Part shown: positions 41,709-51,683 of the stretch, piece by piece
How the letters are laid out: each line of letters begins with the position of its first letter
Numbering within the stretch: the first letter of the stretch is position 1
Assembly (NCBI GenBank): GCA_934182465.1
Contig: CAKPRG010000001.1
Location: 124,001-188,000, forward strand
Length of the DNA: 64,000 nucleotides
DNA from: an uncultured Clostridia bacterium
GTDB taxonomy: Bacteria > Bacillota > Clostridia > TANB77 > CAG-508
Reading direction: 5' to 3'
Program-made: the position numbers and the translations under genes
The notes under the pieces: model-generated
Databases searched by the model: none
Seen by the model: only the letters and a program-made list of their open reading frames with translations
Told to the model about the DNA's origin: nothing

Positions 41709-42436
41709 TGAAGGATCCTTATATACAAAACAATGGAACATTAAAAAATAAATTTGGAATTACAGATTATCAAAAATTAAATGAAGCTGAAAAAAATATC
41801 ACTTTTACTAAATTTTTAAATATAGATAAAACTTATAAAACAAAATTTGATATCAATTATTTAAAATCAATTCATAAACATATTTTTGGAGATATCTTTG
41901 ACTGGGCTGGTGAATTTAGGACTGTTCCTATTGAAAAAGAAGAAATTGTAATACCAAGACTTAGTCTAGACTATGCACCAGTTAAAGAAATTGAACCTCG
42001 CCTTAACATCATATTAGAAAAAATGAATAATACCGATTGGAAAAATATACAATCACTAGATGAAAAATCTTTATTATTTACACAAGACCTTGCTGAACTT
42101 TGGGGAATTCACCCTTTTCGAGATGGAAATACTAGAACAACTTTAACTTTTGCAAACCAATTTGCTAAAGAACATGGTTTTCCTCTTGATCTTGCCTCTT
42201 TACTTGACCAATTACCAAGAAAGTTTGATGCAAATGACAATGTTACACAATATAGTATCCGCGATAAATTTGTATTAGCAGCTTTACCTAAAGAATATTC
42301 TCCAGAACCAGAACATTTAAATTTTCTAATACATAAAGCAATGCTTATTGGTATACAAAAAAATATAGAAAGTTTACAAAGTGATTTAAATACATCTTCA
42401 ATTCATAATAATAAGTCTGAGCTAGATGAACGTTAG
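41708..42436 (+). CDS. fic: Fic-domain AMP-transferase (toxin)
   Basis: A 242-aa Fic protein that transfers AMP (or a related group) from a nucleotide to Tyr, Thr or Ser of target proteins. The active-site motif HPFRDGNTR matches HxFx(D/E)GN(G/K)R with catalytic His, and the beta-hairpin flap (EFRTVPIEKEEIVIP) and FGDIFDWAG region are typical. The C-terminal ~60 residues are helical. It is expressed with the VbhA-like antitoxin. VbhT targets gyrase and topoisomerase IV; the target here is unknown. Confidence 0.88.
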   Translation: MKDPYIQNNGTLKNKFGITDYQKLNEAEKNITFTKFLNIDKTYKTKFDINYLKSIHKHIFGDIFDWAGEFRTVPIEKEEIVIPRLSLDYAPVKEIEPRLNIILEKMNNTDWKNIQSLDEKSLLFTQDLAELWGIHPFRDGNTRTTLTFANQFAKEHGFPLDLASLLDQLPRKFDANDNVTQYSIRDKFVLAALPKEYSPEPEHLNFLIHKAMLIGIQKNIESLQSDLNTSSIHNNKSELDER

Positions 42437-42500
42437 TTAATATTAAATTTCAGATATCTCCATATTCATTTACTTACTTTAAAATAACAATATTATATAG

Positions 42501-42545
42501 AACAAAAATGTACATGATGATAATTGCAAAAGACAAAATTTTATA
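42501..42545. repeat. Dispersed intergenic repeat, copy C (short form)
   Basis: Nearly identical to the first 45 bases of copy D (43609-43653), differing at about four positions. It shares ATGATAATTGCAAAAGAC. The inverted partner ATGTCCAC is absent here. Confidence 0.6.
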
Positions 42546-42556
42546 TTATATATAAA

Positions 42557-42585
42557 GACTACGGATCACCCGTAGTCTCTTTTGT
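42557..42585 (+). terminator. Terminator between converging genes
   Basis: An 8-bp stem GACTACGG (42557-42564) / CCGTAGTC (42570-42577) followed on the + strand by TCTTTTGTT. It also covers the stop codon of the minus-strand gene. Confidence 0.75.
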
Positions 42586-42997
42586 TGCTTTTAATACCAT
42601 TTAGTATCCAATTATTGTACCGAATAATATGATTGATTTTTAAAATTGCATCATACAAAGTCGATATTTCTTTTGCTGTAATATCATCCATTAAGGAAAT
42701 ATAGCGTTCTCCAATTCGATCATAAGAATCTAAAACATCTGCTATTGCGAACTCAAGTTGAGAATAAAATGCTGCTTTATCCCCATTCTTTATACACATT
42801 CTATAGCACTCTCCCTCAAAGGAAAACTCTTCTACATCTTTCTCGCCTTCACCTAAAGCTTTTGGCAACATTATTTTATACATTGTAGAAAATTCCATAG
42901 CTCTTCTTTCAAAATCATCTATTCTTCTCCAATACCGAACGTGATCTCTAAAAATGAACAATCCTGCAACAAACAAAATAGCCACAACTATAGCCAT
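42566..42997 (-). CDS. Small membrane-anchored protein of unknown function
   Basis: A 143-aa protein with one N-terminal membrane helix (about 1-16, MAIVVAILFVAGLFIF), a basic segment (VRYWRRIDDFERRAMEF) and a helical cytosolic part. No family recognised. Two of its arginines are encoded by CGG (at 42617-42619 and 42935-42937), preceded by T-ending codons; the zero frame is plainly right at both, since a +1 shift would stop soon. CGG is otherwise nearly absent in the window, and this gene's base use is less AT-rich, so it was probably acquired. Confidence 0.65.
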   Translation of the reverse strand: MAIVVAILFVAGLFIFRDHVRYWRRIDDFERRAMEFSTMYKIMLPKALGEGEKDVEEFSFEGECYRMCIKNGDKAAFYSQLEFAIADVLDSYDRIGERYISLMDDITAKEISTLYDAILKINHIIRYNNWILNGIKSNKRDYG

Positions 42998-43082
42998 ATT
43001 CTTTACCTCCTCTATTTATTGGTTGGTTTCTCTCTACAGTTTTCATATAGATTATATCTAGATTTTTTAAAATTTTCAAGTA

Positions 43083-43385
43083 TTATATTCTTCGATATCT
43101 TCTTGCGTCTATTTTTCCTTTCAAATATTTACTTATTTTTTCTCCATTTATTAAATCTTCTTTTTGTTTTTTAGTTAATTGTTTTATTTGATATTCTAAT
43201 TTACATGCTAATGATTTATCTTTACTCTTCCATGCACTTTCTAATTTTACAGCATTATGTGTTTTGGTATATTTAGCACAATTTTTATCTTTTTCTATAT
43301 GCTCATTTATTCTTTTTTCTAAATTATTTGTCATTCCTGTATAAATTGAATTATCTTCACATCTTATCATATATGTATAATACAT
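43083..43385 (-). CDS. GIY-YIG nuclease-like protein (UPF0213/YhbQ type)
   Basis: A 100-aa single-domain GIY-YIG protein with YYTYMIRCEDNSIYTGMTNN (the GIY and YIG strands), the conserved Arg in LEKRINEH, and the closing KLEYQIKQLTKKQKEDLI. Members bind or cut branched or damaged DNA, and many are small stand-alone proteins of unclear role. It is a single gene. Confidence 0.88.
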   Translation of the reverse strand: MYYTYMIRCEDNSIYTGMTNNLEKRINEHIEKDKNCAKYTKTHNAVKLESAWKSKDKSLACKLEYQIKQLTKKQKEDLINGEKISKYLKGKIDARRYRRI

Positions 43386-43608
43386 AAATTCCTCTTTTCT
43401 GCATTTTTTATGTTTTCGTATAATTTTTGTATAATTATTATATAATATTTTTCAAATTATATCATAAAGATTTTTATTTATAGCAATTTTAGTTAGCTAA
43501 TATCTAAAAAATAAAAAATATATAGCTAATACTCAAATATATTCGAACTATGTCCAAACTTATTTTATCAAAAGTAAATTAACTAATAATATTTATTAAA
43601 CCATTAAG

Positions 43609-43764
43609 AACAAAAGTGGACATTATGATAATTGTAAAAGACAAAATTTTATGCAAATGTCCACGTCTTTGTTCGTTGCGCCAAGTTTTTTTCAAAAACT
43701 TGTGTGCAAAGTTTGGCGTAAGCCTTTATATAATAGAAAGTGCAAAGCACTTTCCTATTATAGA
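43609..43764. repeat. Dispersed intergenic repeat, copy D (long form)
   Basis: Matches copy A over its full ~155 bp. GTGGACAT (43616-43623) / ATGTCCAC (43657-43664) frame the core; then CCAAG...TTGGCG, AAGCCTTTATATAATA and a strong hairpin (43729-43743 with 43747-43762). The same orientation relative to flanking minus-strand genes as copy A. Confidence 0.7.
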
Positions 43765-43769
43765 AACAT

Positions 43770-43800
43770 GCAAAAAGCACTCTGGAAATCCAAAGTGCTT
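43770..43800 (-). terminator. Terminator of the lysophospholipase-like gene
   Basis: An 11-bp stem with one mismatch (43775-43785 with 43790-43800, arms AAGCACTCTGG and CCAAAGTGCTT), followed on the minus strand by TTTTTGCATG. Confidence 0.65.
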
Positions 43801-43882
43801 CTCTCAAAACTATGACTCGTATGGCCTACTAAAAATAATTCATTGATATTGTTATAAGCGTATTTTTAATTTAAGAGTATTT

Positions 43883-44809
43883 TTAATTATCAATATTTTG
43901 CATAATCCAAGCATAAACATCTTCCATAGCTTTTTGCTTTTCTGTATCATGGAAAACATCATGTCTCGTATGTGAATAGAACTTACTCTCCACATTTGAA
44001 TTATGCTTTTTAAATTCTTTTACTGTTTTATTGACATTTTTAGTAAATCCTCCTACTGGATCATTTTCCCCAGATAAGAACAATATTGGAATTTGAAGTG
44101 TCTGGGCTATTTTTTTACTAACATAAGCCATAGAATTTAACAATTCTCTAAACATTCCTGGCGTTATATATTTTCTCGCCATTTTGTCTTCCATATAGTC
44201 TCTCAAGCCGTCTTCGCTTTCGCAAAGCCAATCGAATGCTGTCTTCGTTGGTTTAAAAAATTTATTGTAATTTTCAAATGCTAGTGAATTTATTTTTTCA
44301 CTAACTTTATCATCTCCTCCTATTTTTTTAACCTCTTGGCTTATAAGTACATTCATTAGTTTTGCAATTGAATGTGATAAATTTCCGGTTCCAACTAAAA
44401 TAGCACCATCGATTTTATCTTCAGTCAAGTTTCCTGTTACAATAGCTTCTCTTAGCACGAAACTACCCATTGAAAATCCTAACATGAAACATGGAATATT
44501 TTTGTTTTCTTGCCTTACAATTTCGTTTAACATTATTAAGTCTTTTACAAGATATTTAAAACTTCCAACTCCTCCAAAATACATTGGTACTTTAGTTTCA
44601 GATATTGATTTACCATGACCAATAAAATCAATTGCATATACTTCAATCTCTTTTTTAGCCATATATTCAGCAAACTCTTCATATCTTCCACTGTGTTCTC
44701 CAATACCATGTGCTACAATCAAAGTTGCTTTTGGATATTCAATATACCATTGTTTTACATATACTGTTGTTACTTTGTCTGATGATAAAAATGTTTTCTC
44801 TTTAAACAT
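43883..44809 (-). CDS. Monoacylglycerol lipase-like serine hydrolase
   Basis: A 308-aa alpha/beta hydrolase of the serine aminopeptidase S33/lysophospholipase group, cytosolic. Visible features: AHGIGEHSGRYEEFA near residues 33-47, IDFIGHGKS, the nucleophile elbow LGFSMGSF with Ser113, the acid in SGENDPVGG and the His in HTRHDVFHD. The family cleaves monoacylglycerols or lysophospholipids. It is followed by terminator and repeat copy D. Base use is a little less AT-rich than the surrounding core genes. Confidence 0.85.
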   Translation of the reverse strand: MFKEKTFLSSDKVTTVYVKQWYIEYPKATLIVAHGIGEHSGRYEEFAEYMAKKEIEVYAIDFIGHGKSISETKVPMYFGGVGSFKYLVKDLIMLNEIVRQENKNIPCFMLGFSMGSFVLREAIVTGNLTEDKIDGAILVGTGNLSHSIAKLMNVLISQEVKKIGGDDKVSEKINSLAFENYNKFFKPTKTAFDWLCESEDGLRDYMEDKMARKYITPGMFRELLNSMAYVSKKIAQTLQIPILFLSGENDPVGGFTKNVNKTVKEFKKHNSNVESKFYSHTRHDVFHDTEKQKAMEDVYAWIMQNIDN

Positions 44810-44982
44810 ACTTTTTTCTCCTTCTTTTGTTCTTTCTGTTTTTTTGAGAAATCTTAGAATAAATTATTTACTATATTCCAAGAACATTATTCTTTTTTAT
44901 AAAGCAGAATAATCTACTTTTATTATATCACTTTTCAACTTTTTTTACAATTCTTACATTTTGAGCTTCTTTTTTATAAAAG

Positions 44983-45005
44983 AAAAAAGCCTGGCAAACC
45001 AGGCT
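44983..45005 (-). terminator. Terminator of the Pr6Pr-like gene
   Basis: A 7-bp stem AGCCTGG (44988-44994) / CCAGGCT (44999-45005), CAAA loop, then TTTTTTCTTTT on the minus strand. Confidence 0.85.
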
Positions 45006-45028
45006 AATTCTACTTTTCAATATGCTTT

Positions 45029-45706
45029 TCATTTTTTAAACTTAAACTTAACTTTTTTTCCTTTCAGCTTCCTGTCAATTAATACAAATACTTCAGATAT
45101 TGCAAGTATTGCCAAAGCAATAAACAATATCCATGTCACCACACCTTTACAGCCAATTTTGGTATAATCTAGAAAGAAGTATGCAAACTTCTTTGACCCA
45201 CCAATGCTGTAAAAGCGTCCACCAAAATTACTATATGTATAAACATACACAACATAATTCAGTGGAATTATTAACCAAATAACCGGATAATAATATTTCA
45301 TATTCCCCTTTTCATCAAAAAGAAAATAATCAATCACAACCAATATCGGTGATATCGTATGTACAAAAGCATCAGCCAATACTTTATTTGCAATGCTATT
45401 TTGCAAAGAGTCCATCACAAAATTATTGGGAGCTAGTGCCACATGGTACACAACTGCTGTTATAATTATTGCAATTGTAACTGCACCTTTTACTAAAAAG
45501 TATATCTCATTCTTGTAGTTCTTCTTCCGAAGTTTTAATACCACAATAATGACAAATGCAATTAAACAAATTAAGTTACTTTGTAATGTGTAGTACGACA
45601 TCAAAGCTTTTCTTGAAGAAGTATTAATTAAGTTCAAAAAAATACCTAAGCATAAAGAAAAGATTACGACTATTTTATAACTTATCTCAATTGTTCTCCG
45701 AGTCAT
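45029..45706 (-). CDS. Pr6Pr family membrane protein
   Basis: A 225-aa protein from ATG 45706 (AGGAGG 7 nt upstream) with six membrane helices. YYTLQSNLICLIAF, YHVALAP, LADAFVHTISPILVVIDYFL and the NYVVYVYTYSNF region match the Pr6Pr family (related to FAR-17a/AIG1-like hydrolases), whose role in bacteria is unclear. Codons 3 (ACT CGG AGA) and one in KLRKKNYK (CTT CGG AAG) are CGG read in frame as Arg, with T-ending codons before them. Together with its less AT-rich base use this suggests transfer from a relative in which CGG is ordinary. Confidence 0.82.
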   Translation of the reverse strand: MTRRTIEISYKIVVIFSLCLGIFLNLINTSSRKALMSYYTLQSNLICLIAFVIIVVLKLRKKNYKNEIYFLVKGAVTIAIIITAVVYHVALAPNNFVMDSLQNSIANKVLADAFVHTISPILVVIDYFLFDEKGNMKYYYPVIWLIIPLNYVVYVYTYSNFGGRFYSIGGSKKFAYFFLDYTKIGCKGVVTWILFIALAILAISEVFVLIDRKLKGKKVKFKFKK

Positions 45707-45781
45707 AAATAGTCCTCCTTTCTCAAATAAGTATTTACTTGTATAGCATACTTTTATTATATCACTTTTCGACATTTTTTT

Positions 45782-45958
45782 CTATTCTTCTAAATTATTT
45801 AAACCATATTCTATAATTTGATTCATAACACTATTAAAGCTTATTTCATTTTTCTCTGCTAGCTCATTTATTTTGTCAAAATTCTTTCCACTCATTCTAA
45901 TTGTTCTTGTAATTGTATCATTATTCTTTTTGTTTCCTGATATTTTTAATTTTTCCAT
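45782..45958 (-). CDS. Ribbon-helix-helix (Arc-like) small DNA-binding protein
   Basis: A 58-aa protein (ATG 45958, GGAGG 8 nt upstream; stop 45782-45784). It begins with KISGNKKNNDTITRTIRMSG (a beta strand with alternating polar residues, TITRTIRM), then NFDKINELAEKNEISFNSVM, matching the ribbon-helix-helix fold of Arc/CopG-type regulators. It could regulate one of its neighbours or be an orphan antitoxin; no toxin gene is adjacent. Confidence 0.75.
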   Translation of the reverse strand: MEKLKISGNKKNNDTITRTIRMSGKNFDKINELAEKNEISFNSVMNQIIEYGLNNLEE

Positions 45959-46107
45959 CTTTATTCCTCCTATTATCTATAATATATTTATCATTTTAGT
46001 ACACAATCAAATATTTTTAAGTACACTATTTATATATTTCTTTTATTTTCTATTTTATTTAATTTAGTATGGCAAAAAATATATCATTTTTTCTAACTTT
46101 TATTATC

Positions 46108-47220
46108 TTACATCTTATTTCCAAGTTTTACAGATATCAGAAAATTCCTTCCATTTCTTTGTACTTCTAAACTTACACTATCTCCTGGATTTTTAGTATA
46201 TATATATCTTCTTAAATCATTCATTTTATCAATTTGTGTTTCATCTATTTTTGTAATAATATCTCCTACTTGTAACCCTGATCTATATAAAGGTCCATCA
46301 GCTAAAATTTGTGCTACATAAATTCCACTATCAATTTTCAAAGTCGAATTCAAGTATGGTATTACTTCTTTATCATACCCATAAATTCCTAAATAAGCTT
46401 CTTCAAATTTACCACTACTCTCTAATTTTTCTATTATTGGTTTAATTATATTTATCGGCACGGCAAATCCCATTCCTTCAGCAGAAGAAATTTTTATTGA
46501 GTTTATTCCTATCAATTCACCATTTTCTGATATTAATCCTCCTCCACTATTTCCTTCATTTATTGTTGCATCAGTTTGTATTAAATCTTCCATATATGAA
46601 TTTTCTGTTTCACTCTCTATTTTTATAGTTCTGTTTAAACCACTTATAATTCCTTTTGTAACTGTTCTCTGAAATTCAAATCCAATTGGATTTCCAATAG
46701 CATATACATCTTCTGCTAAATGCAAAGAATCTGAATCTCCTAATGGTAAATATTTTAACTTTGCACTTGTTATTTTTATTATTGCAATATCTATATTTGT
46801 ATCTGCCCACACCACATTTCCACTATAACTTTCTCCATTTTTTAGAGTAACATAACAATTACTATATTTATTTCCTGCTACGTGTTGATTTGTAACTATA
46901 TATCCATCTTCTGTTACAATCACTCCACTCCCCAATCCCAAACTTGTTTCTGCATTATTTAAAAACACAGTAGTTCCATTTTGTTTTAATTTAGATATTC
47001 CAACTATACTTTCACTTGCTTTTTCAATTTTATTATATTTTTCCTCTTTTTCTATTGTATTAGCTTCATATGAAAGATTTTGAGTTTTATAATTACTTTG
47101 TGTTTGAAAATCAAATTTTTCAAATTTTAAATTAAGTGCTATTAATAACAATATTATTAATAGTAAAAATATTCCTAATACAATACTTGTTTTTTTTCTT
47201 TTTTGATTTTCATAATACAT
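46108..47220 (-). CDS. htrA: HtrA/DegP-like serine protease with PDZ domain
   Basis: A 370-aa membrane-anchored protease for quality control of exported proteins. A basic N-terminus and one membrane helix (about 11-29) are followed by a trypsin-like domain with the triad His113 (TNQHVAG), Asp144 (TNIDIAI) and Ser225 (NEGNSGGGL), then one PDZ domain (about 285-365, GPLYRSGLQVGDIITKID). The size and single PDZ are as in Firmicute HtrA/YkdA. It is alone on its strand. Confidence 0.93.
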   Translation of the reverse strand: MYYENQKRKKTSIVLGIFLLLIILLLIALNLKFEKFDFQTQSNYKTQNLSYEANTIEKEEKYNKIEKASESIVGISKLKQNGTTVFLNNAETSLGLGSGVIVTEDGYIVTNQHVAGNKYSNCYVTLKNGESYSGNVVWADTNIDIAIIKITSAKLKYLPLGDSDSLHLAEDVYAIGNPIGFEFQRTVTKGIISGLNRTIKIESETENSYMEDLIQTDATINEGNSGGGLISENGELIGINSIKISSAEGMGFAVPINIIKPIIEKLESSGKFEEAYLGIYGYDKEVIPYLNSTLKIDSGIYVAQILADGPLYRSGLQVGDIITKIDETQIDKMNDLRRYIYTKNPGDSVSLEVQRNGRNFLISVKLGNKM

Positions 47221-47332
47221 TTATCTTTTCTCTCCACACTCATAATAAAGTTTCTTTATATTCAATTTTGCCAAAAAATAGCACAAATATTCCTTTTTTT
47301 GTAACATTTTGATTAATTTTCTAAATAAACAA

Positions 47333-47360
47333 TTGATTTTTATTTTGTTTATTATATAAT
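47333..47360 (+). promoter_or_regulatory. Promoter of the NRPS gene
   Basis: TTGATT (47333-47338), 16 bp, TATAAT (47355-47360), 38 bp before the start; AAGGATG is the ribosome binding site. Confidence 0.65.
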
Positions 47361-47398
47361 GATAAGGAATATTTGAGTATTGCAAGGATGTAGAAATT

Positions 47399-50300
47399 AT
47401 GGAAAAAATTTTATATGATTTAACTAACCCTCAAAAATCAATTTGGTTTACTGAGCAGTTTTATCAAAACAGTAGTATCAACAATATTGTTGGTTATTTA
47501 AAAATAGAAAAAAATGCAAACTTTGATGCTTTGGAAAAAGCATTTAATATTTTTATAATGAGTAATGACTCTTTTAAACTAAAATTTGTAATGGATCAAA
47601 ATGAACCAAAACAATATTTTAGTGACTTTATTTACCAAAAAATCGAAATACTTGATGTTAATGATGAAATACAATTAGAAGAATTTGAAAAGAGTTTTCC
47701 AAAACGACCTTTCACCTTAAATAATTCTCTGCTATTTCATCCTTTACTTTTAAGAATGCCAAATTCAGTTGGTATTTTAGTATTAAGTACTCATCACCTA
47801 ATATCAGATGCTTGGACTATGTCAATAGCTCTAAATGAAATATACGAAAATTATTTAAATATTATATCTAATACTGATATAACGAGTTCTAAAAATCCAT
47901 CTTATTTAGACTTTATTAAATCTAATACAAATTATTTAAATAGCGATAAATTCAAGAAAGATAAAGAATATTGGGACGAAAACTTTAAAGACCTTCCAAA
48001 TATTGTATCTTTCAAAGAATTTTCAACATCTATCTCTTCTAACAGAAAGGTTTTCAACTTCAGCGAATCTTTAATAGAAAAGATAGAGGATTTTTGCACT
48101 CAAAATAAAATATCTGTATACATCTTTTTACTTGCAATATACGGAATTTATTTTAGAAATATTTTCAATACAAATCGCTTTATAATCGGTAATCCTGTAT
48201 TAAACCGTTCAGGATTTAAAGAAAAACATACTACACGGTATGTTTGTATCTATTATGCCTTTTTTATTCAATATTGATGACACTAAAACCTTTGTTAAGT
48301 TCACAGAGGATTTATCTTTTGACCAAAAAAAAATGTATCGTCATCTAAAATACCCTTATCATGAAATTTTAAATCAAATCCGTTCAGAACACGACTTTAC
48401 TGGAAATCTATACGATATAGTATTCTCTTATCAAAATGCCAACATTCCAAATTTCTGCAAATGGTTACCTAACTATGCACAAGCAGAATCTCTACAAATA
48501 CATGTTAAAAATCTAAACGAAGAAAAAAAATCACTTTCTGTGCATTATGATTATTTAACTGATATTTTTTCTGAAGAAGATATCGAAAATATGCATTCTC
48601 GAATTTCAAATATGATTTCTCAAGCATTAACAAATGAGAATATTTTAATTTCTGATTTTGAAATTGTAGATAAATCTGAAATGAAATTTTTATTATATGA
48701 TTTTAATAAAACAAAATCTTCATATCCTAATAATTCTAATATTGTTAAGGAATTTGAAAAAATTGTAAGAAAATATCCTAATAATATAGCAGTTGCTAGC
48801 AACTCAGAATCTTTAACCTATTCTGAGCTAAACAACAAAGCAAATATTTTAGCTAATCAAATTATAAAATCAAATATAAAAACAGATATAATTGCATTTG
48901 CATTAAAAAGAAATATTTCTATATATATAGCAATTTTAGCTATTTTAAAATCTGGTCATACTTACATGCCAATTGATCCAGATTACCCTATCGATCGTAT
49001 TAATTTTATGCTTGAAAATAGCAAAACTAAAATATTAATATCTACTGAAAACTTTTTAAATAATATAGAATTTTCTGAAACATTTATAGATATTAACAAA
49101 ATAGATTTTAGTATTAAAAATGAAAAAAATTTAAACATACCAATTGAACCTACACACCTTGCCTATATAATGTATACTTCTGGTTCAACAGGCATTCCAA
49201 AAGCAGTTGCTATAAAACATTATAATGTTTTAAATTTTGCTAATTCTATGTTTAAAAAATTAAATTACAATCCTGAAAGTAATGAAATTGTTTTATCAGT
49301 TACTACTGTTTGCTTTGATATTTTTGTTTTTGAAACATTTCCAACACTTTTATCTGGATTACAAATTTTTATTGCTAATGAATTAGAGGCAAATAGCCCA
49401 AAATTATTGAACGAAATTATTACTAATAATAAGATTACTAAACTTTTAACAACACCTTCAAGAGTCCAATTACTTTTCAATAAAGAAAAATATACAAATT
49501 GTTTATCTTCTTTAAAAGAGATTATTTTAGGCGGAGAACCTTTTCCTGAAATTTTACTTAATAAATTAAAAAGTATTACTAAAGCCAGATTATTAAATTT
49601 ATATGGTCCTACAGAAACTACTGTTTATTCTGCTTTTAAAGATTTAACAAATTCGAATGATATTACTATTGGAACACCTATAGATAATACTCAAATATAT
49701 ATTTTTAATGATAATAATAAACTTCTTCCTATCGGAAAAGTCGGTGAAATATGTATATCTGGTGATGGTGTTGGAGCAGGTTATTATACTAACCCAGAAA
49801 AAACAAAATTAAATTTTATTAATAATCCATATACAAATAATATTACTTACAAAACTGGTGACTTAGGTTATATTAATAATCAAAACGAAATCGTTTGTTT
49901 AGGCAGAAAAGATCATCAAATTAAAATTAGAGGTTATCGTATTGAATTAGATGATATAAGTAACAATATAATGACTTTTGAAGGTATAGAAAAATGTGTT
50001 GTTATAGATAAAACTGATAAAAAAAGTAAAAAATATCTTGTAGCATATTTTGTTTCAAAAAAGGAAATTAATACAAATGACTTGCGACAATATTTAGTCG
50101 ATTTATTACCTAATTATATGATTCCTTCATATTTTATAAAGTTAGATTCTATCCCTTTAACTTTAAACCACAAAGTTGATAGAAAAGCTTTACCAGAACC
50201 ACAGAAGACTGATAAATTGACTAATGAATTTATAATGCCAATTACTGAAACAGAAAAAATATTGTATACAACAATAAAAAAAGAATTAGAACTTTCTAAA

Positions 50301-51668
50301 CTTGGAACAAATATTGATTTATTTAATTTTAATATAGATTCATTAGATATAATTCGTATTCAAACAGTTCTATTAGAAAAAAATATTAAATTAAACACAC
50401 AAGATTTCTATAAATATAGAACAATCCAAGCTTTAGCAAGTTTTATAGATTCTAATGGTGTAACAGAAGAAAAAATTTTAGATGAAGTATATTTAAAAAA
50501 TATTAACAATAGTTTTAACAAACATACTAATTCTGCTACTTTTGAGAAAAAATATTTCAAAAATATTTTACTTATTGGTTCTACTGGATATTTAGGAATG
50601 CACTTATTATATGAATTAATAAATACAACCAGTTCTAAAATAATTTGTATTATTAGAAATAAAAGAGAAATATCAGCTGAACAAAGATTGCAAGATCTTT
50701 ATAAGTTTTATTTTAAGAAAAAATTACCTTTAGAAAGAATTGAAATCATTGATTCAGACATAACTAGAAGATACTTTGGTCTTTTAAAGTCTAAATATAA
50801 TGAATTAGTAAATAATGTTGATTTAGTTGTAAACACAGCCGCTAATGTGCGTTATTACGGAAATTATGATGATTTCAAAAAGATAAATGTTGATTTGCCA
50901 GATCATTTATCAGATTTTTGTTTAGAAAATCATATAAAATTTATACATATTTCTACTTTAGGTGTTTCTGGTAATTATTTAATTAATTTAGAAAAAAATT
51001 ATAATACTTTTAAAGAAGATGATTTCTTTATTGGTCAAAAATATACTGAAAATGTTTATATTCAAACAAAATTTGAAGCTGAAATGTTACTTTATAAAAA
51101 AGCTTCAAAAGGTCTAGATGTTAGTATTATAAGAGTCGGAAATTTAACTGGTAGATTTGAAGACGGACATTTTCAAAAAAATATAGAAGAAAATGCTTTT
51201 TACAACATACTTAGAATGATTTTAAAATATAAAATCTTGCCAAATACTATGCTAAATCAATTCTTAGAATTTACTCCTATTGATTTATGCGCAAAAGCAA
51301 TTTGTCTATTAATACATAATGTAAATTGTAGCAGATATGTTTTTCATTTATTTAATCAAAATTATTTATCTGCACAAAATTTAATAACAATCCTAAAAAA
51401 TAATGAAATAGATATTTCTGTTCTTTCTGGTAATGAATTTAAAAATCAAATTTTAAATTTAAGTAAAGAATATCCAGAAGAAAATATTTTAAAAGGAATT
51501 GTTAATGATTTAGATGATACAGTTGGTTTAACTTTTAATTCAACTGTCCAGCAACAAAATCAAGAAACCAATTTTTATCTTGATAAACTAAACTTTGCTT
51601 GGCCAAATATAGATAAAAATTATATAGAAAAAATTATAAATTATATGAAGAAAAATAAATACATCTAA
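47399..51668 (+). CDS. Single-module NRPS (condensation-adenylation-carrier-reductase), split by a +1 frameshift at CGG
   Basis: Read together the locus encodes one ~1420-aa non-ribosomal peptide synthetase. Domains: condensation (47.4-48.6 kb; STHHLISDAWT, i.e. HHxxxD), adenylation (48.75-50.2 kb; YTSGSTGIPK, NLYGPTETT, YKTGDLGY, GRKDHQIKIRGYRIE), carrier (50.25-50.45 kb; NIDSLDIIR with the pantetheine Ser) and a terminal thioester reductase (50.55-51.6 kb; LLIGSTGYLGMHL, QTKFEAE), which would release an aldehyde or alcohol. The first frame ends at 48277. At ACA CGG TAT (48236-48238), skipping one base gives GGT and T-G-MFVSIMPF, the conserved motif of condensation domains. The N-terminal C domain suggests an N-acylated or two-building-block product. 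No phosphopantetheinyl transferase or transporter is nearby. Confidence 0.85.
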
Positions 51669-51683
51669 TTGGAGGTACTCTCT

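Larger units (their letters stand above)
43386..43882. other. Intergenic gap holding repeat copy D
   Basis: Beyond the repeat (43609-43764) and the terminator (43775-43800) the sequence is plain AT-rich DNA with no gene visible. Confidence 0.5.
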
